Part shown: positions 1 to 5,054 of the stretch, piece by piece | How the letters are laid out: every line of letters begins with the position of its first letter | Numbering within the stretch: position 1 is the stretch's first letter | NCBI GenBank assembly: GCA_031270145.1 | Contig: JAISYD010000235.1 | Coordinates: forward strand, 1 to 5,054 | Length of the DNA stretch: 5,054 nucleotides | From: Planctomycetota bacterium | GTDB lineage: Bacteria; Planctomycetota; SZUA-567 | Direction of reading: 5' to 3' | Made by a program: the position numbers and the translations under genes | Notes under the pieces: generated by a model | What the model was told of the DNA's origin: nothing | Seen by the model: the letters and a program-made list of their open reading frames with translations, nothing else | The model's database searches: none

Positions 1-62
1 CGCAAGTGAATATGCCCAACAACAGACGTCATAAGTATTATATAATATGTCTGACAGCAGAT

Positions 63-90
63 ATATTACAGCTTTTAAGCCGCCTGTCAA
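63..90 (-). promoter_or_regulatory. Putative leftward promoter reading out of the window
   Basis: On the minus strand TTGACA (90-85) is followed after 16 nt by TAATAT (68-63). Transcription would start near 56 and run off the left edge. An ATG at 32 opens a frame to the edge (10 codons seen, MTSVVGHIHL) but has no Shine-Dalgarno sequence, so no gene is called. The -35 shares bases with the rightward promoter. Confidence 0.3.
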
Positions 91-112
91 TAAAAAACTT
101 GGAAAATAAAAT
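84..112 (+). promoter_or_regulatory. Putative rightward promoter upstream of the pseudogene
   Basis: CTGTCA (84-89, four of six -35 positions) is separated by 17 nt from TAAAAT (107-112, five of six -10 positions). It sits in AT-rich DNA and points at the RpiR remnant, so it may be the surviving promoter of the lost regulator gene. An inverted repeat overlaps its -10. Confidence 0.35.
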
Positions 113-119
113 TTTTTCC
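101..119. repeat. AT-rich inverted repeat, possible operator
   Basis: GGAAAA (101-106) and TTTTCC (114-119) form a 6-bp dyad around a 7-nt AT-rich centre. It covers the -10 of the putative rightward promoter, the usual place for an autorepressor site. RpiR-family regulators bind such AT-rich dyads, so it may be the operator of the decayed regulator. This assignment is inference. Confidence 0.35.
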
Positions 120-163
120 GACGGGAAAACAGGTCCGCGGGATTGAAAAACTCAGCGAAACTT

Positions 164-401
164 AATGCCGTTTCGGCGCCTGCAATATAGAAAAGGGCGA
201 CGCGGCCATAGCCATCTCGCACACCGGCCAGACCCGCCACGTCGTGGCGGCCATGGAAATCGCCAAAACCCGCGGCGCGTCAGCATTTGCATAACCAAGA
301 ATGCCAAGTCGCCCTTGACCAAGGTCAGCGACAGATGCCTTTACACCGCCACCTCGGACGCCTCCCTGCATATGGAGGTGGTGACAAGGCGCTTCGCCGA
401 A
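164..401 (+). pseudogene. Remnant of a MurR/RpiR-family regulator, SIS domain only, frameshifted
   Basis: The frame starting at 184 reads NIEKGDAAIAISHTGQT and continues VVAAMEIAKTRGAS, the typical SIS sugar-phosphate binding core of RpiR-type regulators. It hits TAA at 292-294. The neighbouring frame takes over with ICITKNAKSPLTKVSDRCLYTA (about 285-350), the next block of the same domain. Restoring one base near 283-285 would give GASVICITKNAKS. A second shift is possible near 179, because NAVSA sits in a third frame just upstream. The N-terminal helix-turn-helix and early SIS residues are absent, since only about 165 bases separate the match from the window edge and they do not encode them. 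The 3' end runs into dehydrogenase sequence at RRFAEFSVF. No Shine-Dalgarno sequence precedes the ATG at 165, although an ORF from there to 647 (160 aa) is open. Only 165-283 of that ORF is out of the native frame. A functional small fusion protein is possible but unlikely. Confidence 0.75.
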
Positions 402-647
402 TTCAGCGTTTTTTCGGGAGGAACGTCGGTTGATTGGAGCATTATCGGCGACCGCAAGGAACTCGATGTTTTCGGTTCGCATATAAGCGGGCTGGACGGT
501 TACCCGGTGGCGATAGATTTTCTGGAAAAGGGCGTCGTCAAGGTTGACGGGATCGTCACCCATGTCCACCCCCTGGAAAAATGGGAATCGGCCTTCCGGC
601 AGGCGGAAAAGGGAGACGGATCGATAAAGGTCGTCCTGAAGCCGTAA
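393..647 (+). pseudogene. C-terminal fragment of a zinc-dependent alcohol/polyol dehydrogenase (MDR superfamily)
   Basis: The stretch FAEFSVFSGGTSVDWSII followed by GDRKELDVFGSHIS and, near the end, GIVTHVHPLEKWESAF and GSIKVVLKP matches the last roughly 85 residues of medium-chain dehydrogenases of the threonine/sorbitol/erythritol type. It covers the last Rossmann strands and the C-terminal part of the catalytic domain. The catalytic zinc GHE region, the four structural zinc cysteines and the GxGxxG nucleotide-binding motif, all of which lie earlier in such enzymes, are missing. The fragment therefore cannot be a working dehydrogenase. It is in frame with the preceding SIS remnant and ends at a TAA, 17 nt from the convergent end of mtaB. 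The intact relative would have been about 340-350 aa. Placing an RpiR regulator next to a polyol dehydrogenase fits a lost sugar-alcohol utilisation locus. The substrate cannot be told from this piece. Confidence 0.78.
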
Positions 648-648
648 T

Positions 649-662
649 GGCGGCTGGCCGCC
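649..662. other. GC hairpin between convergent gene ends
   Basis: GGCGGC and GCCGCC form a perfect inverted repeat with a 2-nt gap (or a 5-bp stem with a 4-nt loop). It lies in the 17-nt gap between the pseudogene stop (645-647) and the mtaB stop (665-667). It could slow or stop transcription from either side, but no T-run follows on either strand, so it is not a standard intrinsic terminator. Confidence 0.3.
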
Positions 663-664
663 GG

Positions 665-1945
665 TTAAAAAGGCGTTTCGCCGGCGTCAACCGCCTCCCC
701 CAGCAACTCGGCCCCGGCGGTTGCCGTGATCCTGGCGCGGACAACCGCGCCCGGCCCGGCTTGGCGGCCTTTCAATCTGGTTTTGAGGTAACGGTCGGAC
801 AGGCCGCCGTCCCGCTCCATGATGATCCTCTCTTCCCGGCCCAGGCAGCGGCGGGCGAAACCGGCCGCCAATTCCATCCCCAGGCGGATTAGCCTGGTTT
901 TCCAGACCGCCAGCGTCTGTTCGGGAAGCTCCCGCCGCCAAGCCGCCGCCGGAGTGCCGGGGCGGGGGCTGAAGGGAAAAACATGCAGCCGGGAAAAGCC
1001 GGCCCGGCGGCAAACCTCCAGCGTATTGGCGAAAGAGGCGGCATCCTCGTCTGGGAAGCCGACCATGACGTCGGAGCCTAGGGCCGGCAGATCCAGGGCG
1101 TCTCGCAGAAGCGAGACCTTTTCCAGGAACCCGGCCGCCGGATAGTCCCGGTTCATGGCGGCCAGCAGCCGGTCGTCGCCGGATTGCAGCGGCATATGGA
1201 TATGCGGGCAAATCTTTCCGCCGCTGTCCCGCATGATCCGGACGAGGCGGGCGTCCACCCGGGGCGGCTCCACCGAGCCCAGGCGCAGGCGGACTAGGCC
1301 GGGCGTCCCCGCCAATTCCTCCGCCAGGCCGGCCAGGTCCAGGTTGCCCCGCCGGTAGGCGCCGATATTGACGCCGGTCAGGGTCAATTCGCCGAAGCCG
1401 GCCGCGATCAGCCGTCCGGCCTCTTCCCGGATTTCGCCGGGCGGACGGCTCCGGGGCGCGCCCCGGGCCAACGGGACGGCGCAATAGGAGCAGAAATTGC
1501 CGCAGCCGTCCTGGATTTTGAGGAAGGCCCGGCTATGCCCGGCATGTCCGGACACCGAGAGGCCGGCGCCGCCGGCCGGCGCCGCCGATCCCTCGCCCAG
1601 CCATTCCTTCAACAATCCCGGCAGGGCGGCCTTTTCGGCGTTCTTGAGCAGGAGCGGCGGGCCGGAGGCCGTCTCCGGCACGGCTTCGCCCAAATCGACG
1701 CCGCAGCCAATGATCGCCATCCTGAGGGAGGGGTTGAGCCGCGCCGCCCGGCGGATGGCGCGGCGGCCGGAGTCCCCGGCCCGCCTAGTGACGGCGCAGG
1801 TGTTCAGGAGGAACAGTTCCGCCTCCTCCAGCCGTTTGGCCTCGGCGAAGCCGGCGGCGAGCAGCGCCTCCCGCATGGCCTGGGAGTCGTATTGGTTCGT
1901 CTTGCAGCCGAGCGTTTGCAGGAAAAAGCGGCGGAGGGGCGGCAT
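665..1945 (-). CDS. mtaB: tRNA (N6-threonylcarbamoyladenosine(37)-C2)-methylthiotransferase MtaB
   Basis: This radical-SAM enzyme adds a methylthio group to t6A at position 37 of ANN-decoding tRNAs, giving ms2t6A. Counting from the chosen ATG the protein is 426 aa, close to the family's usual 430-450. The N-terminal MTTase domain supplies three [4Fe-4S] ligands: C14 in LQTLGCKTNQYDSQAM, C50 in LLNTCAVT and C81 in IIGCGVD. The radical-SAM cluster is C148-x3-C152-x2-C155 in DGCGNFCSYC. Further family motifs are LTGVNIGAY (189-197), LRLGSVEP (220-227), HIHMPLQSGDD (248-258), MNRDY (264-268) and DVMVGFPDED (292-301). A TRAM-like RNA-binding tail spans about 370-426. The KTNQYDSQAM and TCAVT motifs favour MtaB over MiaB or RimO. 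The frame is open back to 2026, but that start would overlap the RACo-like gene by 71 nt and add 27 residues lacking family features. ATG 1945 is preceded by AGGAAAG at 5 nt spacing. The gene is last in the operon. A GC-rich tandem repeat lies in its interdomain linker. Confidence 0.93.
   Translation of the reverse strand: MPPLRRFFLQTLGCKTNQYDSQAMREALLAAGFAEAKRLEEAELFLLNTCAVTRRAGDSGRRAIRRAARLNPSLRMAIIGCGVDLGEAVPETASGPPLLLKNAEKAALPGLLKEWLGEGSAAPAGGAGLSVSGHAGHSRAFLKIQDGCGNFCSYCAVPLARGAPRSRPPGEIREEAGRLIAAGFGELTLTGVNIGAYRRGNLDLAGLAEELAGTPGLVRLRLGSVEPPRVDARLVRIMRDSGGKICPHIHMPLQSGDDRLLAAMNRDYPAAGFLEKVSLLRDALDLPALGSDVMVGFPDEDAASFANTLEVCRRAGFSRLHVFPFSPRPGTPAAAWRRELPEQTLAVWKTRLIRLGMELAAGFARRCLGREERIIMERDGGLSDRYLKTRLKGRQAGPGAVVRARITATAGAELLGEAVDAGETPF
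1561..1586. repeat. Perfect 13-bp tandem duplication inside mtaB
   Basis: GGCCGGCGCCGCC occurs twice head to tail (1561-1573 and 1574-1586). It lies in the low-complexity Ala/Gly linker of MtaB (about residues 120-129), between the N-terminal MTTase domain and the radical-SAM domain. Because 13 is not a multiple of three, gain or loss of one copy would shift the frame before the radical-SAM cysteines. Confidence 0.8.
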
Positions 1946-1950
1946 GGCGG

Positions 1951-1957
1951 CTTTCCT
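1951..1957 (-). promoter_or_regulatory. Ribosome binding site that sets the mtaB start at 1945
   Basis: AGGAAAG on the minus strand lies 5 nt upstream of ATG 1945 and overlaps the TAG stop of the RACo-like gene (TAGGAAAG). It favours this start over the in-frame ATG at 2026, which lies inside the upstream gene. Confidence 0.65.
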
Positions 1958-3821
1958 ATGTTTCCGGAAACAGCATTTCCCGGGCGAAGGCGATCTGGAA
2001 GCCGTCCCGGTTCGACAGATCGACATAGGCGGCGCTCCGGGCGAGGTCGCCGGCCGCGGCCCGCTCCTCCTCCGAAAGCAGGAAGAGGCGCGTCCCGGCC
2101 AAGGCGGCGTTGCCCACGGAGCGCACCCGCTCGGGCCGGATGCCGGCCGGCAGCAAACCGGTCGCCAGGGCCGAGGCCGGATCCAGGTAACTGCCGAAGC
2201 CGCCGGCCAAAAGCGTCCGATCCAGCGTTTCCGGAGCCAGCCCCGCGGTTTCCAGGAGGATGCGCACGCCGGCCGCCACCGCCCCCTTGGCCAATTGGAA
2301 CTCTCGGACGTCCCGTTGGGTCAGGGCCACTCCCGATCCGCCGGAGGCCGAGGGATGGACGAGCCAAAAGGCAGGGCCGTCCGGCTTGCCATGCAGGCGG
2401 GAGAGGATATCCGGGTGGAGGGCGGAAAGCTCCGCCCCGGCTTCGTCCCGGGACAGCAGGCGCCCGCCCGGATCGATGACGCCAACCCGGCGGAGCGTCG
2501 CCGCCGCGTCCAGCAGGCCGGTGCCGCAAATGCCCCGGGCCGGGCCGCCGCCGACGATTTCGCTTCGCAAGGCGCCGTCAACCGCCAGTCCGACCCGGCA
2601 AACCGCGCCGGAGGCCGCGCGCATCCCCTGGGCGATGCGCGCCCCCTCGAAGGCCGGGCCGGCGGCGGCGGCGGCGGTGTGCAGCCGGCCGGCGGCGGCC
2701 AGGGCGATTTCGCCGTTGGTGCCGATATCCAAAAAGAGGGTGGAGCCGTCAAGCCTGGCCACGTCATGCGCCAACAGGCCGGCCACGATGTCGCCGCCCA
2801 CAAAGGCTGAGACGCCGGGGACCAGCCACAGCAGGGGAGCGTCCCCGCCCCGCCAGCCAAGACTGGAGGCGGAAAGCGGGGGCGACTCCCGGAAGGCGGG
2901 GACGAAGGGGCTGGCCGCCAGCGCCGCCGCCGGCACGCCAAGCAGCAGGTGCGCCATGGCGGGGTTGCCGCCCACCGCGATCAGGACAAGCCGGCCGGAA
3001 ACCTTGGCCGATTCGGCCGCCTTGGCGGCCAATTCCTCAATCGCCCCTACCGCCAGGCGGCGCATTTCGTCCAATTCGCCCGATCCCCGGGAGGCGTATT
3101 CGATCCGGCTGATTACGTCGTTGCCGCGGATCCCCTGCGGATTGTCGCGGGCCGCCGCGGCCAGGATGGCGCCGTCGTCCAAATCGCAGAGGGCGGCGGC
3201 CAGGGTGGTGGTGCCCAAATCCACGGCCAGGCCCAGCTTGGCCTCCCGGTTCCCCTCCGCGCGCCCCCGCAGCGAAACCAGCCTCCCGCCCACGCCGACG
3301 GCCCGGCAATGGAAATCGGAGCGGCGCAGGACCTCCGGCAGGCCGGCGAGGAGCGGCAAATCCACTTCCGGCCTTTCCAGCCCCTTTTGGGTTTCTATTT
3401 CCCCAAGCGCTTCCATGAGCCGCGTCTGATCATCCCTGGCGTCGGCGGGCGAGGGGGGAGGCAGAGCCAACTCCCTTTCCCAAATTCCGGATTCGCCCCG
3501 GGGAGGCCGGGCCAGGAATTCGGTGAGGATCACCCCATCCTCCCCGTCTTCCGCCGGATCGGCTATGACCAGATCGCCGTAGTCCGCCGGCAGGCAGGCA
3601 CAGCGCCAGCCCTGGGCCAATTGCTCCGCCGACAGGCAGGGTTCGTGGCGGGCGGCGCTGACTTCGCCGGCAAGTATCCTGACCCGGCATTTGCCGCACA
3701 GTCCGGCGCCGCCGCAGGGCGACGGCAGGGAAAAGCCGGCCAGCCGGCAGGCTTCGGTCAACCTGGTTCCCGGCTCAACCTCGATTCGGCGGCCCGAGGG
3801 CCTGAAAACGACGACCGGCAC
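1956..3821 (-). CDS. RACo-like [2Fe-2S]/ASKHA corrinoid-activation protein (DUF4445 family)
   Basis: The 621-aa protein matches reductive activators of corrinoid proteins. In that family a ferredoxin domain delivers an electron and an actin-like ATPase couples ATP hydrolysis to reduce inactive Co(II) to Co(I) in a methyltransferase corrinoid protein. Residues 1 to about 95 form the [2Fe-2S] domain, with ligands C36-x5-C42-x2-C45 and C76 (in GWRCAC; C74 is an extra neighbouring cysteine). A variable linker follows at about 95-195. The ASKHA domain has phosphate-1 VDLGTTT (200-206), IRGNDVISRIEYA (231-243), VGGNPAMAHLLLGV (283-296), phosphate-2 LDIGTNGEI (364-372), GPAFEGARIAQGM (388-400), CGTGLLDA (432-439) and adenosine-site LAGGFGSYLDP (538-548). 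No signal peptide or membrane segment is seen. The start is a GTG; the upstream TGAGGGGGAGG supplies both the ppd stop codon and the Shine-Dalgarno sequence. The gene lies 10 nt after ppd and 10 nt before mtaB. Family membership is certain; the corrinoid partner is not visible, so the actual substrate is inferred. Some members of this family have no proven partner. Confidence 0.9.
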   Translation of the reverse strand: MPVVVFRPSGRRIEVEPGTRLTEACRLAGFSLPSPCGGAGLCGKCRVRILAGEVSAARHEPCLSAEQLAQGWRCACLPADYGDLVIADPAEDGEDGVILTEFLARPPRGESGIWERELALPPPSPADARDDQTRLMEALGEIETQKGLERPEVDLPLLAGLPEVLRRSDFHCRAVGVGGRLVSLRGRAEGNREAKLGLAVDLGTTTLAAALCDLDDGAILAAAARDNPQGIRGNDVISRIEYASRGSGELDEMRRLAVGAIEELAAKAAESAKVSGRLVLIAVGGNPAMAHLLLGVPAAALAASPFVPAFRESPPLSASSLGWRGGDAPLLWLVPGVSAFVGGDIVAGLLAHDVARLDGSTLFLDIGTNGEIALAAAGRLHTAAAAAGPAFEGARIAQGMRAASGAVCRVGLAVDGALRSEIVGGGPARGICGTGLLDAAATLRRVGVIDPGGRLLSRDEAGAELSALHPDILSRLHGKPDGPAFWLVHPSASGGSGVALTQRDVREFQLAKGAVAAGVRILLETAGLAPETLDRTLLAGGFGSYLDPASALATGLLPAGIRPERVRSVGNAALAGTRLFLLSEEERAAAGDLARSAAYVDLSNRDGFQIAFAREMLFPET

Positions 3822-3823
3822 AC

Positions 3824-3832
3824 CCTCCCCCT
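3824..3832 (-). promoter_or_regulatory. Ribosome binding site of the RACo-like gene, overlapping the ppd stop
   Basis: The minus strand reads TGAGGGGGAGGGTGTG. The A of the ppd TGA begins the purine-rich AGGGGGAGG, and the GTG start follows at 3821. Taking AGGGGG as the core gives a spacing of 5 nt. The overlap suggests that ribosomes ending ppd reinitiate on the next gene. Confidence 0.6.
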
Positions 3833-4959
3833 CAGGCTTTTGCCGTCAGGAACCCCTGGAATTGCCGGGCCGCCTCGGCGAAGGGTATTTTCGGCCGCCC
3901 CAGGTCTTGGCGGAAGCCTCGGGCCAGGATGGTCTCGATGAAATGCGGCCCGTCGCCATCGGCTTCGGCCAGCCGGACTCGAAGCTCGGCCAGGTTGGCG
4001 GCTCTGGCCGCGGTCCGGTAGCCGGCGACCCGGGCCAGGGCGACGGCGTTGAGGCTGGCGAAGAGGTTGGGCTGGCCGCCCACCGAATCGTGTACGCCGT
4101 TGTTCAACAGGATATGGGTGAGGTTGGGGCAGGGCAGCGATGGGACGATGGCCAGGGCGCCCAGGTGCATGAGCAGCGCCCCGTCCCCGTCCAGGCAAAT
4201 CAGGCGGCGTCCAGGGCGGGCCAGGGCGGCCCCCAGGGCGATCATCGAGGCATGGCCCATGGCTCCGGTGTTCAAGAAGTCCCTTTCATGGCCCTGGCCC
4301 AGGGCCTCGCGGATTTCATAAAGTTCGCGCGGTCCCATGCCGGTGGAGGCGACAAAGGCGGCGCCGGGATGGCTGGCGGCGACGATTGCCCTTATCGCCT
4401 CTTCCCGCGTCAGGCTGGCGGCATGGCCGGCCGGAACGGCGGGAGAGGGTTCGAAACACCCCTTGGGGGCGATCAGGGCGTATGGCCCCGGGGTTTGCCG
4501 CAGCCGCCGGAAGGCTTGATCCAGGACTTGCAAGGTTTTCCCGAAATCCGCATCCAGTATTTGCCAGGGGATTTCCAGGCTGTCGAGGATGGCCTGGGTG
4601 ACTCGGCCTTGTTTTAGGTGCTGCGGCTCGTCGGGAACGCCGGGCTGTCCCCGCCAGCCGATCAGGAGCAGCATGGGTATGGCGAAGACTTCCGGATCGG
4701 CCAGGGACAGCAATGGATTGACGGCGTTGCCCAGTCCTGAATTCTGCATATAGACCAAGGGAATTTTACCTGCGGCGAGCCAATGCCCGGCCGCCAGTCC
4801 GACGGCGCCGCCCTCATTCGCGGCCAAGACGTGTCCGCCCGCCGGCGGCTGGACAAAGACTTGGTTGCAAAAATTTTCCACCACCGTGTCAGGAACCCCG
4901 GCGCAGAAGTCCACTCCCCGCCGCTCCAACTCCCGACAGAAATCGGCCGCCTTGAACAT
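3832..4959 (-). CDS. aepY: Phosphonopyruvate decarboxylase (TPP-dependent)
   Basis: This cytosolic enzyme decarboxylates 3-phosphonopyruvate to phosphonoacetaldehyde and CO2 using thiamine diphosphate and Mg2+. The step makes PEP mutase run toward phosphonate synthesis. The 375-aa protein has the usual family length and architecture. An N-terminal Pyr domain carries VPDTVVENF (22-30) and AANEGGAVGLAAG, with the cofactor-activating glutamate at E49. It is followed by the characteristic YMQNSGLGN (70-78), NPLLSLADPE (81-90) and GWRGQPGVPDEPQH (101-114). The C-terminal PP domain shows STGMGPRELYEIRE (205-218), GAMGHAS (232-238) and the TPP/Mg motif GDG (258-260)...NN (286-287), then HDSVGGQP (290-297) and a terminal LGRPKIPF (353-360). 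The ATG at 4959 has a strong GGGAGGG seven nt upstream and follows a promoter-like sequence. It is the first gene of an operon with the RACo-like gene. A related sulfopyruvate decarboxylase is the main alternative; the single-chain form and the motifs favour Ppd. The product is clear, but no PEP mutase is visible in the window. Confidence 0.93.
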   Translation of the reverse strand: MFKAADFCRELERRGVDFCAGVPDTVVENFCNQVFVQPPAGGHVLAANEGGAVGLAAGHWLAAGKIPLVYMQNSGLGNAVNPLLSLADPEVFAIPMLLLIGWRGQPGVPDEPQHLKQGRVTQAILDSLEIPWQILDADFGKTLQVLDQAFRRLRQTPGPYALIAPKGCFEPSPAVPAGHAASLTREEAIRAIVAASHPGAAFVASTGMGPRELYEIREALGQGHERDFLNTGAMGHASMIALGAALARPGRRLICLDGDGALLMHLGALAIVPSLPCPNLTHILLNNGVHDSVGGQPNLFASLNAVALARVAGYRTAARAANLAELRVRLAEADGDGPHFIETILARGFRQDLGRPKIPFAEAARQFQGFLTAKA

Positions 4960-4966
4960 GCCGCAT

Positions 4967-4973
4967 CCCTCCC
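4967..4973 (-). promoter_or_regulatory. Ribosome binding site of ppd
   Basis: GGGAGGG on the minus strand lies 7 nt before the ATG at 4959 and fixes the start of phosphonopyruvate decarboxylase. An out-of-frame ATG sits between the two (GGGATGCGGCATG), but it is too close to the Shine-Dalgarno sequence to compete well. Confidence 0.7.
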
Positions 4974-4975
4974 GC

Positions 4976-4993
4976 CAATGGCGTAATCCATTG
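4976..4993 (-). promoter_or_regulatory. Short hairpin in the ppd leader
   Basis: On the minus strand CAATGG and CCATTG form a perfect 6-bp stem around the 6-nt loop ATTACG. The hairpin ends two bases before the Shine-Dalgarno sequence, so it could affect ribosome access or mRNA stability. It is short and may be chance. Confidence 0.25.
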
Positions 4994-5002
4994 TTGGCGT
5001 AA

Positions 5003-5030
5003 AGGATAAGGCGCCGTCAACAACTGTCAA
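5003..5030 (-). promoter_or_regulatory. Sigma70-like promoter of the ppd operon
   Basis: Read on the minus strand, a perfect -35 TTGACA (5030-5025) is followed after 16 nt by TATCCT (5008-5003), which matches four of six -10 positions. The expected transcript start is near 4996, giving a leader of about 37 nt before the ppd ATG. A second TTGACG lies four bases downstream of the -35, so the site could also be read as a pair of regulator half-sites. No other good promoter was seen inside the operon. Confidence 0.5.
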
Positions 5031-5054
5031 GGGGAAACGGCCGGATGCCGCGGG

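Noticed and set aside
649..662. Rho-independent terminator for the operon
   Set aside because: The stem is only 5-6 bp and no T-run follows on either strand. It is listed only as a hairpin.
1945..2026. Longer mtaB start at ATG 2026
   Set aside because: It would overlap the RACo-like gene by 71 nt and add 27 residues lacking family features. ATG 1945 has a well-placed AGGAAAG.
2661..2678. GGC trinucleotide run, a possible microsatellite
   Set aside because: It encodes an in-frame alanine run in the RACo-like protein just before the conserved GPAFEG motif. Length changes would not shift the frame, and it looks like ordinary GC-biased codon use.
1497..2810. Long plus-strand open frame of 437 codons opposite mtaB and the RACo-like gene
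   Set aside because: It has low-complexity Arg/Ala/Gly/Pro composition, matches no family I recognise and lies antisense to two well-supported genes. In high-GC DNA such antisense frames stay open by chance.
2260..3429. Plus-strand open frame of 389 codons opposite the RACo-like gene
   Set aside because: It is Ser/Arg/Pro/Ala-rich without domain motifs. The minus-strand gene explains the sequence fully.
3691..4617. Plus-strand open frame of 308 codons opposite ppd
   Set aside because: It is Gly/Gln-rich antisense sequence, overlapping another antisense frame (2949-3941). It has no ribosome site and no family motif.
3832..4959. Acetolactate synthase or general pyruvate decarboxylase
   Set aside because: The protein is about 375 aa and lacks the central FAD/nucleotide domain of those 550-aa enzymes. 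It carries Ppd-specific motifs such as GWRGQPGVPDEPQH and HDSVGGQP.

Overview
The window is a GC-rich bacterial segment. It holds one compact three-gene operon on the minus strand, covering positions 665 to 4959, and a decayed gene remnant on the plus strand at about 164 to 647. An AT-rich regulatory stretch lies at the left edge. The operon reads, in transcription order: phosphonopyruvate decarboxylase (ppd/aepY, 4959 to 3832), a RACo-like [2Fe-2S]/ASKHA corrinoid-activation protein (3821 to 1956), and an MtaB-type tRNA methylthiotransferase (1945 to 665). Both intergenic gaps are 10 nt, and in both the upstream stop codon overlaps or abuts the next Shine-Dalgarno sequence. This suggests co-transcription and translational coupling. 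A sigma70-like promoter with a short leader precedes ppd.

The organism cannot be named from this sequence. A RACo-like activator (typical of anaerobes that use corrinoid methyltransferases), oxygen-sensitive Fe-S proteins and high GC content suggest an anaerobic bacterium, for example Desulfobacterota or a high-GC Firmicutes/Synergistetes-type lineage. That assignment is inference only.

Left region (1 to 664): positions 1 to about 160 are strikingly AT-rich, with overlapping divergent promoter-like sequences and short dyads. They are followed by a chimeric pseudogene. Its first part resembles the SIS (sugar-phosphate binding) domain of a MurR/RpiR regulator and carries at least one frameshift. 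Its second part is the C-terminal end of a zinc-dependent medium-chain alcohol/polyol dehydrogenase. The two are joined at a short shared motif (RFAEFSVF), as expected for a deletion between two formerly neighbouring genes. The remnant converges on the end of mtaB, 17 nt away.

How the genes may work together: Ppd makes phosphonoacetaldehyde from phosphonopyruvate, the step that pulls PEP mutase forward in phosphonate biosynthesis. The RACo-like protein would use electrons from its N-terminal [2Fe-2S] domain and ATP to return an inactive Co(II) corrinoid to Co(I). MtaB modifies t6A37 of tRNA and looks like a housekeeping passenger. Neither a PEP mutase nor a corrinoid protein is in the window, so the partners of the first two genes must lie outside. 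The pairing of a phosphonate enzyme with a corrinoid activator is the most noteworthy point of this window.
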